This document shows, in pieces, positions 25,349 through 33,598 of a DNA stretch of 52,028 nucleotides (within the stretch, counting starts at the first letter, position 1; each line of letters begins with the position of its first letter). The DNA comes from Pantoea brenneri (lineage in GTDB: Bacteria > Pseudomonadota > Gammaproteobacteria > Enterobacterales > Enterobacteriaceae): assembly GCA_002095305.1 (NCBI GenBank), contig MIEI01000029.1, positions 1 through 52,028 of the forward strand, in the 5' to 3' direction. Below the pieces are notes generated by a model that worked only from the letters and a program-made list of their open reading frames with translations, ran no database searches and was not told the origin of the DNA. Made by a program: the position numbers and the translations under genes.

Positions 25349-25876
25349 ATGTTGTGGATTTGGAACGCCCTGATTGTTCTGGCCACCGTTATCGGGATGG
25401 AGATAACGGCTGCGCTGGCGCACAGATATATCATGCATGGCTGGGGTTGGGGCTGGCATCTTTCACATCACGAGCCGCATAAGGGCTGGTTTGAACTCAA
25501 CGATCTCTACGCGGTGTTGTTTGCCGGTCTGGCGATTTTACTGATCTATCTCGGCAGCGTTGGCGTCTGGCCACTGCAGTGGATTGGTGCCGGCATGACG
25601 GTTTATGGTCTGCTCTATTTCATGGTACATGACGGGCTGGTGCATCAGCGCTGGCCGTTCCGCTACATTCCGCGTCGCGGCTATTTCCGCCGACTCTATA
25701 TGGCGCACCGGATGCATCATGCGGTGCGCGGTAAAGAGGGCTGTGTCTCGTTTGGCTTCCTGTATGCGCCGCCGCTGTCAAAGCTGCAGGCGACGCTGCG
25801 CGAACGTCACGGCGCTAAAGCGGGCGCTGCCACAGATCGGCAGGACGAGGAGCATGACGCGCCAGCCGGGAAGTAA
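25349..25876 (+). CDS. crtZ: beta-carotene hydroxylase CrtZ
   Basis: The 175-residue diiron membrane enzyme hydroxylates both rings of beta-carotene to give zeaxanthin. All histidine clusters are present: HRYIMHGWGWGWHLSHHEPH (about residues 24-43), HDGLVH, and HRMHH. Several hydrophobic spans separate them. Start ATG 25349 follows AGGAG. It is the only crt gene on the plus strand, and its last 62 bp overlap the end of crtB tail to tail. Confidence 0.95.
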   Translation: MLWIWNALIVLATVIGMEITAALAHRYIMHGWGWGWHLSHHEPHKGWFELNDLYAVLFAGLAILLIYLGSVGVWPLQWIGAGMTVYGLLYFMVHDGLVHQRWPFRYIPRRGYFRRLYMAHRMHHAVRGKEGCVSFGFLYAPPLSKLQATLRERHGAKAGAATDRQDEEHDAPAGK

Positions 25877-26744
25877 TCGCCTGGCCTGAGGCCGCCACCA
25901 GCAGCGCCAGTTTCTCGGGTGTGCTGGTGGACTGGCGCTGATCCCACGCCTGCTGACCCGCTTCATCAACCTTCATGCCAATCTTACGATAAACCTGCTT
26001 CGCCGTAGCAATCGCCCATGCCGAGCGCAACGGTAATCCGCTCAGGCCCGCCGTGGCAGAGTGATAATAGGGTTCGGCGTGCTGCACCAGCCGCCGTGCA
26101 ACCCGGCTCAGCGCCTGACGATGTTCCGGTGAGGCCAGGTTTTCCGTCGTCAATCCCTCTTCTGCCAGCCAGGTCGCCGGCAGATAACAGCGTCCCGCCT
26201 GCGCATCGTCGACGATATCACGCGCAATATTGGTCAGCTGAAAGGCGAGGCCCAGATCGCAGGCGCGATCGAGAGTAGCGTTATCCCGTACTCCCATAAT
26301 CTGCGCCATCATCAGACCCACCACACCCGCCACGTGATAGCAGTAGCGCAGGGTATCATCCAGCGTCTGGTAACGAGCGCCACGCACATCCATCGCAAAG
26401 CCGGCCAGATGATCGAAGGCGTAGGCGGGCAGGATATCATGCGCCATGGCCACCTCCTGAAAAGCGGCAAACGCCGGCTCATGCATCTGCGAACCGGCGT
26501 AGGCCTGGCGCGTTTTCATCTCCAGCTGGGCCAGTCGCTCCTCGGGTGATTGCAGCGAGGGGGAATCGCTACTGAAACCCAGCTGCTGATCGTCAATCAC
26601 GTCGTCGCAGTGGCGGCACCAGGCGTAGAGCATCAGCACGCTGCGCCGGGTTTTGGCATCAAACAACTTTGAGGCGGTAGCAAAGCTTTTCGATCCCACC
26701 TCCATGGTTTCTACCGCATGATCGAGTAATGACGCATTATTCAA
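25815..26744 (-). CDS. crtB: phytoene synthase CrtB
   Basis: This 309-residue prenyltransferase joins two geranylgeranyl diphosphates to phytoene. The two aspartate-rich motifs are DDVIDD (about 47-52) and DIARDIVDDA (about 170-178), with YAWCRHC and YCYHVAGVVG between. The start is TTG 26744, overlapping the crtI stop as TTGA, so translation is coupled. The sequence closely follows the P. ananatis enzyme as I remember it (opening MNN-SLL-HAVETM, ending LWQRPL). It is the last gene of the crtE-X-Y-I-B operon. Confidence 0.95.
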   Translation of the reverse strand: MNNASLLDHAVETMEVGSKSFATASKLFDAKTRRSVLMLYAWCRHCDDVIDDQQLGFSSDSPSLQSPEERLAQLEMKTRQAYAGSQMHEPAFAAFQEVAMAHDILPAYAFDHLAGFAMDVRGARYQTLDDTLRYCYHVAGVVGLMMAQIMGVRDNATLDRACDLGLAFQLTNIARDIVDDAQAGRCYLPATWLAEEGLTTENLASPEHRQALSRVARRLVQHAEPYYHSATAGLSGLPLRSAWAIATAKQVYRKIGMKVDEAGQQAWDQRQSTSTPEKLALLVAASGQAITSRLARHAPRPADLWQRPL

Positions 26745-28219
26745 GCCAGATCCTCCAGCATTAAACCTGCGGTTGCTTTAGCCGAACCAATGACGCCGGG
26801 AATGCCTGCACCCGGATGCGTCCCCGCGCCCACCAGATAGAGATTGTCGATGTGCTTATCGCGGTTGTGCGGCCGGAACCAGGCGCTCTGAGTCAGAATC
26901 GGTTCCACCGAGAAGGCCGATCCCTGATAAGCATTCAGCTCATCGCGGAAATCAAACGGCGTGAACATCCGATGGGTGACCAGCTGGCTGCGCAGACCCG
27001 GCATGTAATGCTGCTCAAGATAGTCAAAAATGCGATCGCGCAGCCGCGGGCCTTCAACGGCCCAGTCAAGATTGGCCGTACCGAGATGCGGCACCGGTGC
27101 CAGCACGTAGTAGCTGCCGCAACCCGGCGGGGCCAGCGACGGATCGGTAACGCACGGCGCATGCAGATAGAGCGAAAAGTCGTCAGCCAGCGCATCGCGA
27201 TTAAAAATCTCGTCGATTAACTCGCGGTAGCGTGGGCCGAAGCAAACGGTGTGGTGGGCGAGCTGATCGTGATGATGATTAAGGCCGAAGTAGAGCACAA
27301 ACAGCGAGTTACTCATTCTTTTGCCCTGCAGCGTCCGGCCCTGTGCGGCGGATGCCGGGTGCTGACTCAGCAGATCAAGATAGGTATGCACTACATCAGC
27401 ATTTGAGGCGACGGCGGTCGTCGGGAACACCCGTCCATCCTGCAGGTGTACGGCGGCAATGCTGTTATCCTGCGTCTCCAGCCGCGCCACTCTGGCGTTC
27501 AGTTCCACTTCACCGCCCAGATCTTCAAACAGTTTCACCATGCCCTGCACCAGCGCGCCGGTGCCACCGCGTGGGAACCAGACGCCCCATTCACGTTCCA
27601 GCGCATGAATCAGGGTATAAATTGATGAGGTGGCAAACGGATTACCGCCAACCAGCAGCGAGTGGAAAGAGAACGCCTGACGCAGATGTTCATCTTCGAT
27701 GTAGCTCGCCACTTTACTGTAAACACTGCGCCACGCCTGCAGTTTAGCCAGCTGTGGCGCGGCGCGCAGCATATCGCGGAACGATAAAAACGGCACGGTA
27801 CCGAGCCTGAGGTAACCTTCGGCAAACACCGCGCGGGAATAAGCCAGAAAGCGGCGATAGCCTTCAACGTCGCGCGGATTAAAGGCGGCAATTTGCGCCT
27901 CAAGCGCCGGTTGATCGTTGTCGTAGCTGAACACCTTGCCGGATTCCCAGCACAGGCGATAAAACGGTTTAACCGGCAGCAGTTCAACGTAATCGGACAG
28001 CTTTTTGCCGGCCAGGGTGAATAGCTCTTCAATCGCGCTGGGATCGGTGATCACCGTCGGGCCAGCGTCAAAAGTAAAACCCTGATCCTGATAAACATAG
28101 GCGCGGCCGCCCGGCTTATCACGCTGTTCCAGCAGTCTTGTCGGAATACCCGCGGCCTGCAGGCGGATTGCCAGCGCCAGGCCACCAAAGCCTGCACCAA
28201 TTACTGTGGTTCTTTTCAT
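26741..28219 (-). CDS. crtI: phytoene desaturase CrtI
   Basis: The 492-residue FAD enzyme converts phytoene to lycopene in four desaturations. The N-terminal dinucleotide motif is VIGAGFGGLALAIRLQAAG. The C-terminal carotenoid-oxidoreductase signature is YLVGAGTHPGAGIPGVIGSA. PGGRAYVYQDQGFTFDAGPT at about residues 36-55 is typical. The start overlaps the crtY stop (ATGA) and the stop overlaps crtB by 4 bp. Confidence 0.96.
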   Translation of the reverse strand: MKRTTVIGAGFGGLALAIRLQAAGIPTRLLEQRDKPGGRAYVYQDQGFTFDAGPTVITDPSAIEELFTLAGKKLSDYVELLPVKPFYRLCWESGKVFSYDNDQPALEAQIAAFNPRDVEGYRRFLAYSRAVFAEGYLRLGTVPFLSFRDMLRAAPQLAKLQAWRSVYSKVASYIEDEHLRQAFSFHSLLVGGNPFATSSIYTLIHALEREWGVWFPRGGTGALVQGMVKLFEDLGGEVELNARVARLETQDNSIAAVHLQDGRVFPTTAVASNADVVHTYLDLLSQHPASAAQGRTLQGKRMSNSLFVLYFGLNHHHDQLAHHTVCFGPRYRELIDEIFNRDALADDFSLYLHAPCVTDPSLAPPGCGSYYVLAPVPHLGTANLDWAVEGPRLRDRIFDYLEQHYMPGLRSQLVTHRMFTPFDFRDELNAYQGSAFSVEPILTQSAWFRPHNRDKHIDNLYLVGAGTHPGAGIPGVIGSAKATAGLMLEDLA

Positions 28220-29376
28220 TGCATCGCCTGTTGACGGTGAGGAGTCATAATAGCCTGTAACGCCGCCAGTACGGGAACCGGTGGCTTGCCGCTTAAAATG
28301 CGCAGCCGATCAGGCAAAGTGAGTTTTCCCGCATAAAAACGGGCGATCAGGTCCTCGGGCAGACCGTAAAACCGCTGCATTACCTGCCAGCGACTATCGG
28401 CCGGACCGGCCAGAAAAAGCATACGATTCAGCATGCGAAAGAAGCGCTGCTGTTGCCATGTCTGGCTGGCGAAGAGCTGAATCGTGGCGTGCAGGGTATC
28501 GGAATTAAACAGCGTCATCTGCGATAACCGATCGGCCAGCGCCACCGCCAGCGGTAACGAATAGCCGGTGGTGGGATGGAACAGACCGGCGCGTAACCCG
28601 CTGCACGGTCGATCGCGCTGTTGCCAGAAGGCATCAATGTCACCGGTCAGGGTAATCGGCAGCGCGCCCTGTTCTTCACGCAGCAGTCGCGTTAACTGCC
28701 ATCCCTGGCGTTCAGCGTAGTCGCGGATATTCTGCCGGGCGCGATCGGCGCTCAGCGTGGCATCGTCAATATAGTGGGTATCTTCAATCAGTAAGGTGTC
28801 GGCTGAAAATGGCAGGCTGTAGACAAAGCGATAGCCCGCCTGTTGATCGACCGTGGCATCCATGATGATCGGCGTGCTCAGGCCGTGCGGCTGACTCAGT
28901 TGCCACTCCTGACCGACAAACGCCTGAAACCCCATGCGTAATGCCGCCTCCGGCTGATAACCCCGACCATCAATTACCGCGCTGGCCTCCAGCGACCGGC
29001 CATCGGCCAGCGTCACCGACCGTGAGGCCACGCTTTCCACCCGGGTGTCCAGCATCAGATCCTGTTGAAAGCGATCGTGCATCACTGCGGCGAAACGTTC
29101 CGCTGTGACGCAGAAGTAGCCGCTGTTGAGGCTGCGGGTGCGGTGCGGAAAACGGACCTGATAACCCGGCCAGTGATGAACCACCAGTGGGGCGATCCAG
29201 CGGTGCTGGGTTTCGCTGAGATCCTCGGCGTGGAACGACCAGGTATGTCCGGCACCCGGCTGGCGCTCAGCGTCAATCAGCAGGATGCGCAGCGACGGAT
29301 GCTGCTGGCGCAGACGTAAGGCTATTAAGCCATTAGCCAGGCCGGCGCCGACCAGAATCAGATCATACGACGGCAT
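28216..29376 (-). CDS. crtY: lycopene beta-cyclase CrtY
   Basis: This 386-residue protein closes both ends of lycopene to beta-carotene. It has the N-terminal LILVGAGLANGLIALRLRQQ nucleotide motif, LIDAERQPGAGHTWSFH, the FLxEDT-like LLIEDTHYID, and RAGLFHPTTGYSLPLAVALA. It overlaps the end of crtX by 14 bp. Length and motifs match the CrtY family of enterobacterial carotenoid clusters. Confidence 0.95.
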   Translation of the reverse strand: MPSYDLILVGAGLANGLIALRLRQQHPSLRILLIDAERQPGAGHTWSFHAEDLSETQHRWIAPLVVHHWPGYQVRFPHRTRSLNSGYFCVTAERFAAVMHDRFQQDLMLDTRVESVASRSVTLADGRSLEASAVIDGRGYQPEAALRMGFQAFVGQEWQLSQPHGLSTPIIMDATVDQQAGYRFVYSLPFSADTLLIEDTHYIDDATLSADRARQNIRDYAERQGWQLTRLLREEQGALPITLTGDIDAFWQQRDRPCSGLRAGLFHPTTGYSLPLAVALADRLSQMTLFNSDTLHATIQLFASQTWQQQRFFRMLNRMLFLAGPADSRWQVMQRFYGLPEDLIARFYAGKLTLPDRLRILSGKPPVPVLAALQAIMTPHRQQAMQ

Positions 29377-30655
29377 AATCCCTCCGGCTCACTACCGGCC
29401 TGCGGGTCAGCACCGCCTGCTCAACAATCGCTGCCGCCAGCGCGCTGCCGCCGGCTTCGGCCACGGCGTTGCGCATCCGCAGCATCTGCTGCCGGTAGCG
29501 GTCGTCAGCCAGCAGCGTCTGCAGCTGCCGCGCCAGGGCATGGCTGGTGGTGAAGCGTGAGGCGCGCCGTCCCACACCGTGATAGACAATGCGTGCGGCG
29601 ACGCCGGGCTGATCAAAGGCCAGCGGGATCGCCAGCAGCGGGGTCAGATGATTAATCGCATCCAGCACGGTATTCATGCCGCCGTGGGTAATCGCCAGAT
29701 CGGCCTGCGCAAGCGCCGCCGCCTGATCGGTAAAATCCACCACCTGCGTCTGGCTGGCGCGTGCCAGTTTCGCCGCCTGAAACGGCGTCAGGCGGCCGCA
29801 ATGCGCCAGCAGCAGCTGTGCATCCAGCTCCTGACAGGCCCGGACGATGGTTTTGAACAGAGCGTAACGGTGTCCCTGCAGCGTGCCGAGCGAGGCGAAA
29901 ATGCGCGGCTTATCGCCGTGCGGGAAGTAGTGCGGCGCAGAGGAAGACGACGGCTGAATGGCACGCAGTGGCCCGACCGCGTGGAAATGGTCCGGTAACG
30001 CCTGACGCGGAAAGTCGAACGCCGGGATCAACTGGCTGATCTGTGCCAGCGGAGAGAAACAGTGGTGCAGTTTTTCCCGTGGCGCTAATCCCAGCGCATG
30101 GGCATTGCGGGCGATAACCCGGTCATGACGGCGCATCAGCCAGTCATAGATTTTTTCACTGGTGCGATAACGCTCCAGTGCCGCATCGCTGGTGCCATAG
30201 TCAAACGGCATCACCGCCAGCGGGAAATCAGCTTCACGGTTGAGCGGCAGGGCGCAGGCAACCGAGACATAAGGCAGATCCAGCGCTTCGGCTGCCAGTG
30301 CGCCGGCGGGCTCCATCTGATCGACGATCACCCCATCAACCGCCAGCGTGTTAAGCACCACCGGCAGCTCACGGCACAGCATATCGCTGGTGCGGGCCAT
30401 TTCGTTGATCAGCTTCAGCATCGATGGACCCAGCGGATGCGCCGCCAGTTGCAGAGTATGCGCCAGGCTGCCGGCCGGATGGCTGGCTAATCCCAGCGGG
30501 AAAAAACCGATGTCGCTGTCGCTCAGTAGGGCCTTAACGTCGATCTGCTGGATAAACGTCACGCGATGTCCGCGTGCGATCAGGGCCTGGCTGAGATGCT
30601 GAAGCGCGCGAACATGGCTAAAGAAAGGCGGCGCAATCACCGCAAAGTGGCTCAT
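29363..30655 (-). CDS. crtX: zeaxanthin glucosyltransferase CrtX
   Basis: The 430-residue GT1-family enzyme adds glucose from UDP-glucose to zeaxanthin hydroxyls. The N-terminal start is MSHFAVIAPPFFSHVRAL. The C-terminal donor-binding region includes KPRIFASLGTLQGHRYALF and DLAITHGGMNTVLDAI (the His-Gly-Gly of the PSPG box). The ATG at 30655 follows AAGGA. It begins 9 bp after crtE ends; no isopentenyl diphosphate isomerase gene lies between them, unlike in P. agglomerans-type clusters. Confidence 0.94.
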   Translation of the reverse strand: MSHFAVIAPPFFSHVRALQHLSQALIARGHRVTFIQQIDVKALLSDSDIGFFPLGLASHPAGSLAHTLQLAAHPLGPSMLKLINEMARTSDMLCRELPVVLNTLAVDGVIVDQMEPAGALAAEALDLPYVSVACALPLNREADFPLAVMPFDYGTSDAALERYRTSEKIYDWLMRRHDRVIARNAHALGLAPREKLHHCFSPLAQISQLIPAFDFPRQALPDHFHAVGPLRAIQPSSSSAPHYFPHGDKPRIFASLGTLQGHRYALFKTIVRACQELDAQLLLAHCGRLTPFQAAKLARASQTQVVDFTDQAAALAQADLAITHGGMNTVLDAINHLTPLLAIPLAFDQPGVAARIVYHGVGRRASRFTTSHALARQLQTLLADDRYRQQMLRMRNAVAEAGGSALAAAIVEQAVLTRRPVVSRRDYAVV

Positions 30656-30664
30656 GCAGCATCC

Positions 30665-31573
30665 TTAACTGACGGCAGCGAGTTTTTTCTCAAACCAGGC
30701 CTGAATGAAATGTTGAGTGGCATAGCCGTCCTGGCACGCCAGTAACAGATGTTCACTGGCGCAACGCAAATGGTCGCGCAGGTGATTTTCCACCGCCTGC
30801 GCACCCAGCAGATTGACCAGCGTCGATTTGCCCGCATCCTGGTTACAATCCTTTCCGGTATCGCTCATGCCATCGGTTAAATCGTCCAGTAACTGAAACG
30901 CCTGGCCGAGATTGAGCGAGAACCGGTGCAGCTGTTCACGCACTTCATCCGAGGCACCGGCGGCAATCGAGGCCATCTGCATTGAGGCGCAGAACAGGGT
31001 GCTGGTTTTAAAGTGATTGGTCATCAGAATGGCATCAGCGCTGCGCGGTTTATCGCCTTCCGAGAGATCTTTAAACTGTCCCTGCACCAACCCCTGCATG
31101 CCAATCGCGTGGGAAAGTTCACTCACCGCCTGGGTTCGGGCGCTGGCGGACAGGCTCTCGGCCGTGGCGATCACCCCAAAGGCTTTACTCAGCAGCGCGA
31201 CCGCCGCCAGAATCGCCACGTGTTCGCCATACTGACAGTGGATGGTAGGGCGTCCGCGCCGCATCTGCGCGTCATCCATGCAGGGCATATCATCCAGAAT
31301 AAGCGAAGCGGCATGGACCATCTCTACCGCGCAGGCGAGATCCAGCAAGCCGTGCGGACTTGCTTCACAGCCCAGATCGCGTGCCGCCAGCAGCAGCAGC
31401 ATCGGACGAATACGTTTACCCGGTGCCAGCGCGCCTTCGCGCATTGCCGCACCAACAAAATCACGTTCACCTTCAACCGGCAATAAAGAATCGAGTCGTT
31501 GTTCAATATCATTCAACAGGTGTGCTGCATCGCTGTGGGTGGAATTGACGTGTTTTTCTGCGCAGACCGTCAT
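30665..31573 (-). CDS. crtE: geranylgeranyl diphosphate synthase CrtE
   Basis: The 302-residue prenyltransferase makes the C20 precursor. The first aspartate motif is DDMPCMDDAQMRRG (about 93-106) and the second is DDLTDG. GALAPGKRIRPMLLLLAARD and KTSTLFCASMQMA match the family. AAGGA lies nine bases before ATG 31573. It is the first gene of the five-gene crt operon; the 231-bp upstream gap to the ytfJ-like gene carries its promoter, but I cannot fix the boxes with confidence. Confidence 0.95.
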   Translation of the reverse strand: MTVCAEKHVNSTHSDAAHLLNDIEQRLDSLLPVEGERDFVGAAMREGALAPGKRIRPMLLLLAARDLGCEASPHGLLDLACAVEMVHAASLILDDMPCMDDAQMRRGRPTIHCQYGEHVAILAAVALLSKAFGVIATAESLSASARTQAVSELSHAIGMQGLVQGQFKDLSEGDKPRSADAILMTNHFKTSTLFCASMQMASIAAGASDEVREQLHRFSLNLGQAFQLLDDLTDGMSDTGKDCNQDAGKSTLVNLLGAQAVENHLRDHLRCASEHLLLACQDGYATQHFIQAWFEKKLAAVS

Positions 31574-31804
31574 TAAGGCTGTCCTTATCTACAGAGGAAT
31601 TCACAGCAGGTCGAAATTATTCGATGCCATCTTTAATAATCGTCCCCGGCTGCCATAGCATAGTTGGCAGGTTTTCAAAGAACGGCGGGTCAATCCATTC
31701 AAACAATAATAGTTGAGGATCGGGAAAAAGTTGGGGAATTCAGCAGCATTCAGCGTTTCTTTACCTGAATTTTCACCGCTGAGCGTCGCCTGATTCAGCC
31801 TGAA

Positions 31805-32353
31805 TTATCCGAGTAAGCTGCGTAGCTGACTGATTATTCCGGCAACCTCGTCAGCGCTTAATGCGCCATCTTTAGCGAAACGGACAATGCCCTGGCGATC
31901 AATCACCGCTACCGCCGCGTTGCCCGGTTTTAGCTGCCAGCTGTGCGCTGTTACGCCGCTATTATCAATAATAAACTGCTGCCACGGTGCCGCTTTTTTG
32001 CTGGCTGCAATACTGCGAACCACAAACAGGCTGCTGCCGGGCAGGGCATCATCGGTATTGACGATGGTGGTGGTCTGGAAACCCTGATGCGGTAAATTCG
32101 CCTGCTGAATGGCCTCGATTAATCCCGCGCTCTGCTCTTTGGCCGACAGACGACCCGCGACATGAATAATTAACCTGACTTTGCCGGTCAGGGTCTGGCT
32201 ATTCCAGCGCTGGTAATTTACATCGCCCTGATCAATCACCATTTCGCCTTTATCGGCAATATAAACCGAGGGGACGGGCTGACCGGGCACCAGAGTATGT
32301 GCGCCACTCAAGGCTGGAAAAAATAGCAGACTCATCAATCCATAACGGCGCAC
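31805..32353 (-). CDS. ytfJ: YtfJ-family periplasmic protein
   Basis: The 182-residue product has a short signal peptide (GLMSLLFFPALSGA before HTL). The mature part matches E. coli YtfJ in order: GQPVPSVYI, MVIDQGDVNYQRWNS, GKVRLIIHVAGRLSAKEQS, TTTIVNTDDALPGSSLFV, and a C-terminal KDGALSADEV. The fold is thioredoxin-like but no CxxC pair is present, so thiol exchange is unlikely; the role is unknown. The start is GTG 32353, preceded by GTGAGGA at the right distance; an ATG at 32428 is in frame but has no ribosome site. Confidence 0.87.
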   Translation of the reverse strand: MRRYGLMSLLFFPALSGAHTLVPGQPVPSVYIADKGEMVIDQGDVNYQRWNSQTLTGKVRLIIHVAGRLSAKEQSAGLIEAIQQANLPHQGFQTTTIVNTDDALPGSSLFVVRSIAASKKAAPWQQFIIDNSGVTAHSWQLKPGNAAVAVIDRQGIVRFAKDGALSADEVAGIISQLRSLLG

Positions 32354-32506
32354 GGTATCCTCACTTCGTTGTCTGATTGTGGAGGGCAGATCACCTGTTT
32401 TCATTGGCAGGCAGATGATTAGTAACACATCCTTGTTTCAGATCAATAAATGCCGGTAAGAAATGGACCGAGAATGCAGGCTGATTTGTTGTTCAGGAGG
32501 TTGGAA

Positions 32507-32734
32507 ATGAGTACAGCATTAATGACATTACCTGAATTTGCGCAGTATATCGGCATCGAAACGCCTGCGCTGGCGCGTGCGTTTTGCTGTCGCGGATCGC
32601 TGGCCGGCGTGCCGTTGCCGCAGGCACTGGATGACGCGCCCCTGACCCAGCGTCACTGGCTACGCGATGATGTTCGCCAGTTTAAGCATGCGTTTAAGCG
32701 GGTTAAGGCGATGCAGCAGCAACAGCCGCAATAG
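32507..32734 (+). CDS. small protein with helix-turn-helix-like pattern
   Basis: The 75-residue protein starts at ATG 32507 with a strong AGGAGG seven bases upstream. The N-terminal MTLPEFAQYIGIETPALARA looks like the first helices of an AlpA/MerR-type DNA-binding fold. The C-terminus is basic (RDDVRQFKHAFKRVKAM) and ends in a glutamine run. It could be a small DNA-binding regulator, but no target is evident and I do not recognise the family. A strong terminator follows. Confidence 0.65.
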   Translation: MSTALMTLPEFAQYIGIETPALARAFCCRGSLAGVPLPQALDDAPLTQRHWLRDDVRQFKHAFKRVKAMQQQQPQ

Positions 32735-32761
32735 CAGACCGGACATAGCCGAAAATAAATA

Positions 32762-32788
32762 GCGCGGGAAAGGTTCCCGCGCTTTGTT
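32762..32788 (+). terminator. intrinsic terminator
   Basis: GCGCGGGAA (32762-32770) and TTCCCGCGC (32774-32782) form a perfect 9-bp stem with loop AGG, followed by TTTGTT. It ends the small gene and abuts the stop of the convergent pirin gene. Confidence 0.85.
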
Positions 32789-33464
32789 ATGCCGCGCTGT
32801 CAGGTTTGAGCAGGAAGCAGATCAGATTGGCGTCGCGATCGCCGACAATTTCCATGTTCTCGTCCACGCCGCTCACCGCGTCACCGCGCGACAGCCGCTC
32901 CTCACCGATCCGAATCACGCCTTCCAGCACGGTAATGTAAGCGACAAAACCGGGCAGCGACGGCACCTCAAGCGTATGACCGCGCTCCAGCAGGGCGTCA
33001 AAGATATAGGCATCCTGCCGCAGTTCCAGCGGCGCATCGGAGGTTTCCGGCCCCGCCAGTTCGGTCCAGCCGTTAGCCATAATGCCCTGGTCACGTTCCA
33101 GCACTTGCGTCATGCCTTCACCGCCGCGATGAGCCGGCCGGATCACCGCCTGCAACAGTTCTGCTTCATACAGCGGAACCGACTCTTCATACTGCACACC
33201 CTCACCGGCGTTCACCAGCATCACCCGTTTCGCGGAGAGTGAGGTGCTTTCGCCGTTGCTGTCCTGATGGCGCATTGAACCGCGCCACAGATAGGTAAAG
33301 ACCTCTTCATCACGATGTTGCTGCATTGGAATGCGTGCATCGAGTTTCAGCGTCATCAGGTCAACGCTGACCAGCGGGCTTAAGGCCTCGCCTGGCCGCT
33401 GGCGGCGTACGGTAAACGGACCGTACTCAAACAGTTGTTCAGGATTCGCTCGCACGATGTTCAT
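32787..33464 (-). CDS. pirin-family bicupin protein
   Basis: The 225-residue protein is a two-cupin pirin. The first cupin has the metal-binding HRDEEVFTYLWRGSMRHQD and MLVNAGEGVQYEES. The second begins near residue 160 (EVPSLPGFVAYITVLEGVIR). Pirins bind iron; bacterial members may be quercetinase-like dioxygenases or redox sensors. The ATG at 33464 (MNIVRANPEQ) has AAAGAG upstream. It is convergent with the small HTH-like gene. The particular activity is not determinable here. Confidence 0.85.
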   Translation of the reverse strand: MNIVRANPEQLFEYGPFTVRRQRPGEALSPLVSVDLMTLKLDARIPMQQHRDEEVFTYLWRGSMRHQDSNGESTSLSAKRVMLVNAGEGVQYEESVPLYEAELLQAVIRPAHRGGEGMTQVLERDQGIMANGWTELAGPETSDAPLELRQDAYIFDALLERGHTLEVPSLPGFVAYITVLEGVIRIGEERLSRGDAVSGVDENMEIVGDRDANLICFLLKPDSAA

Positions 33465-33598
33465 GATTCGCTCTTTCATCAAGGGGTCAATAATGACGAT
33501 GATAACTCTTACGCAGGGAATGAGAAGCCGGCAGTTTTGCCGGGCCTCGTCAGTTAATTTGAATAACAAGTTGCCTGCCGGGAAGGCAGGCAGGGCGC

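Noticed and set aside
30655..30665. Possible idi gene between crtE and crtX
   Set aside because: Only 9 bp separate the two genes, so no gene can lie there.
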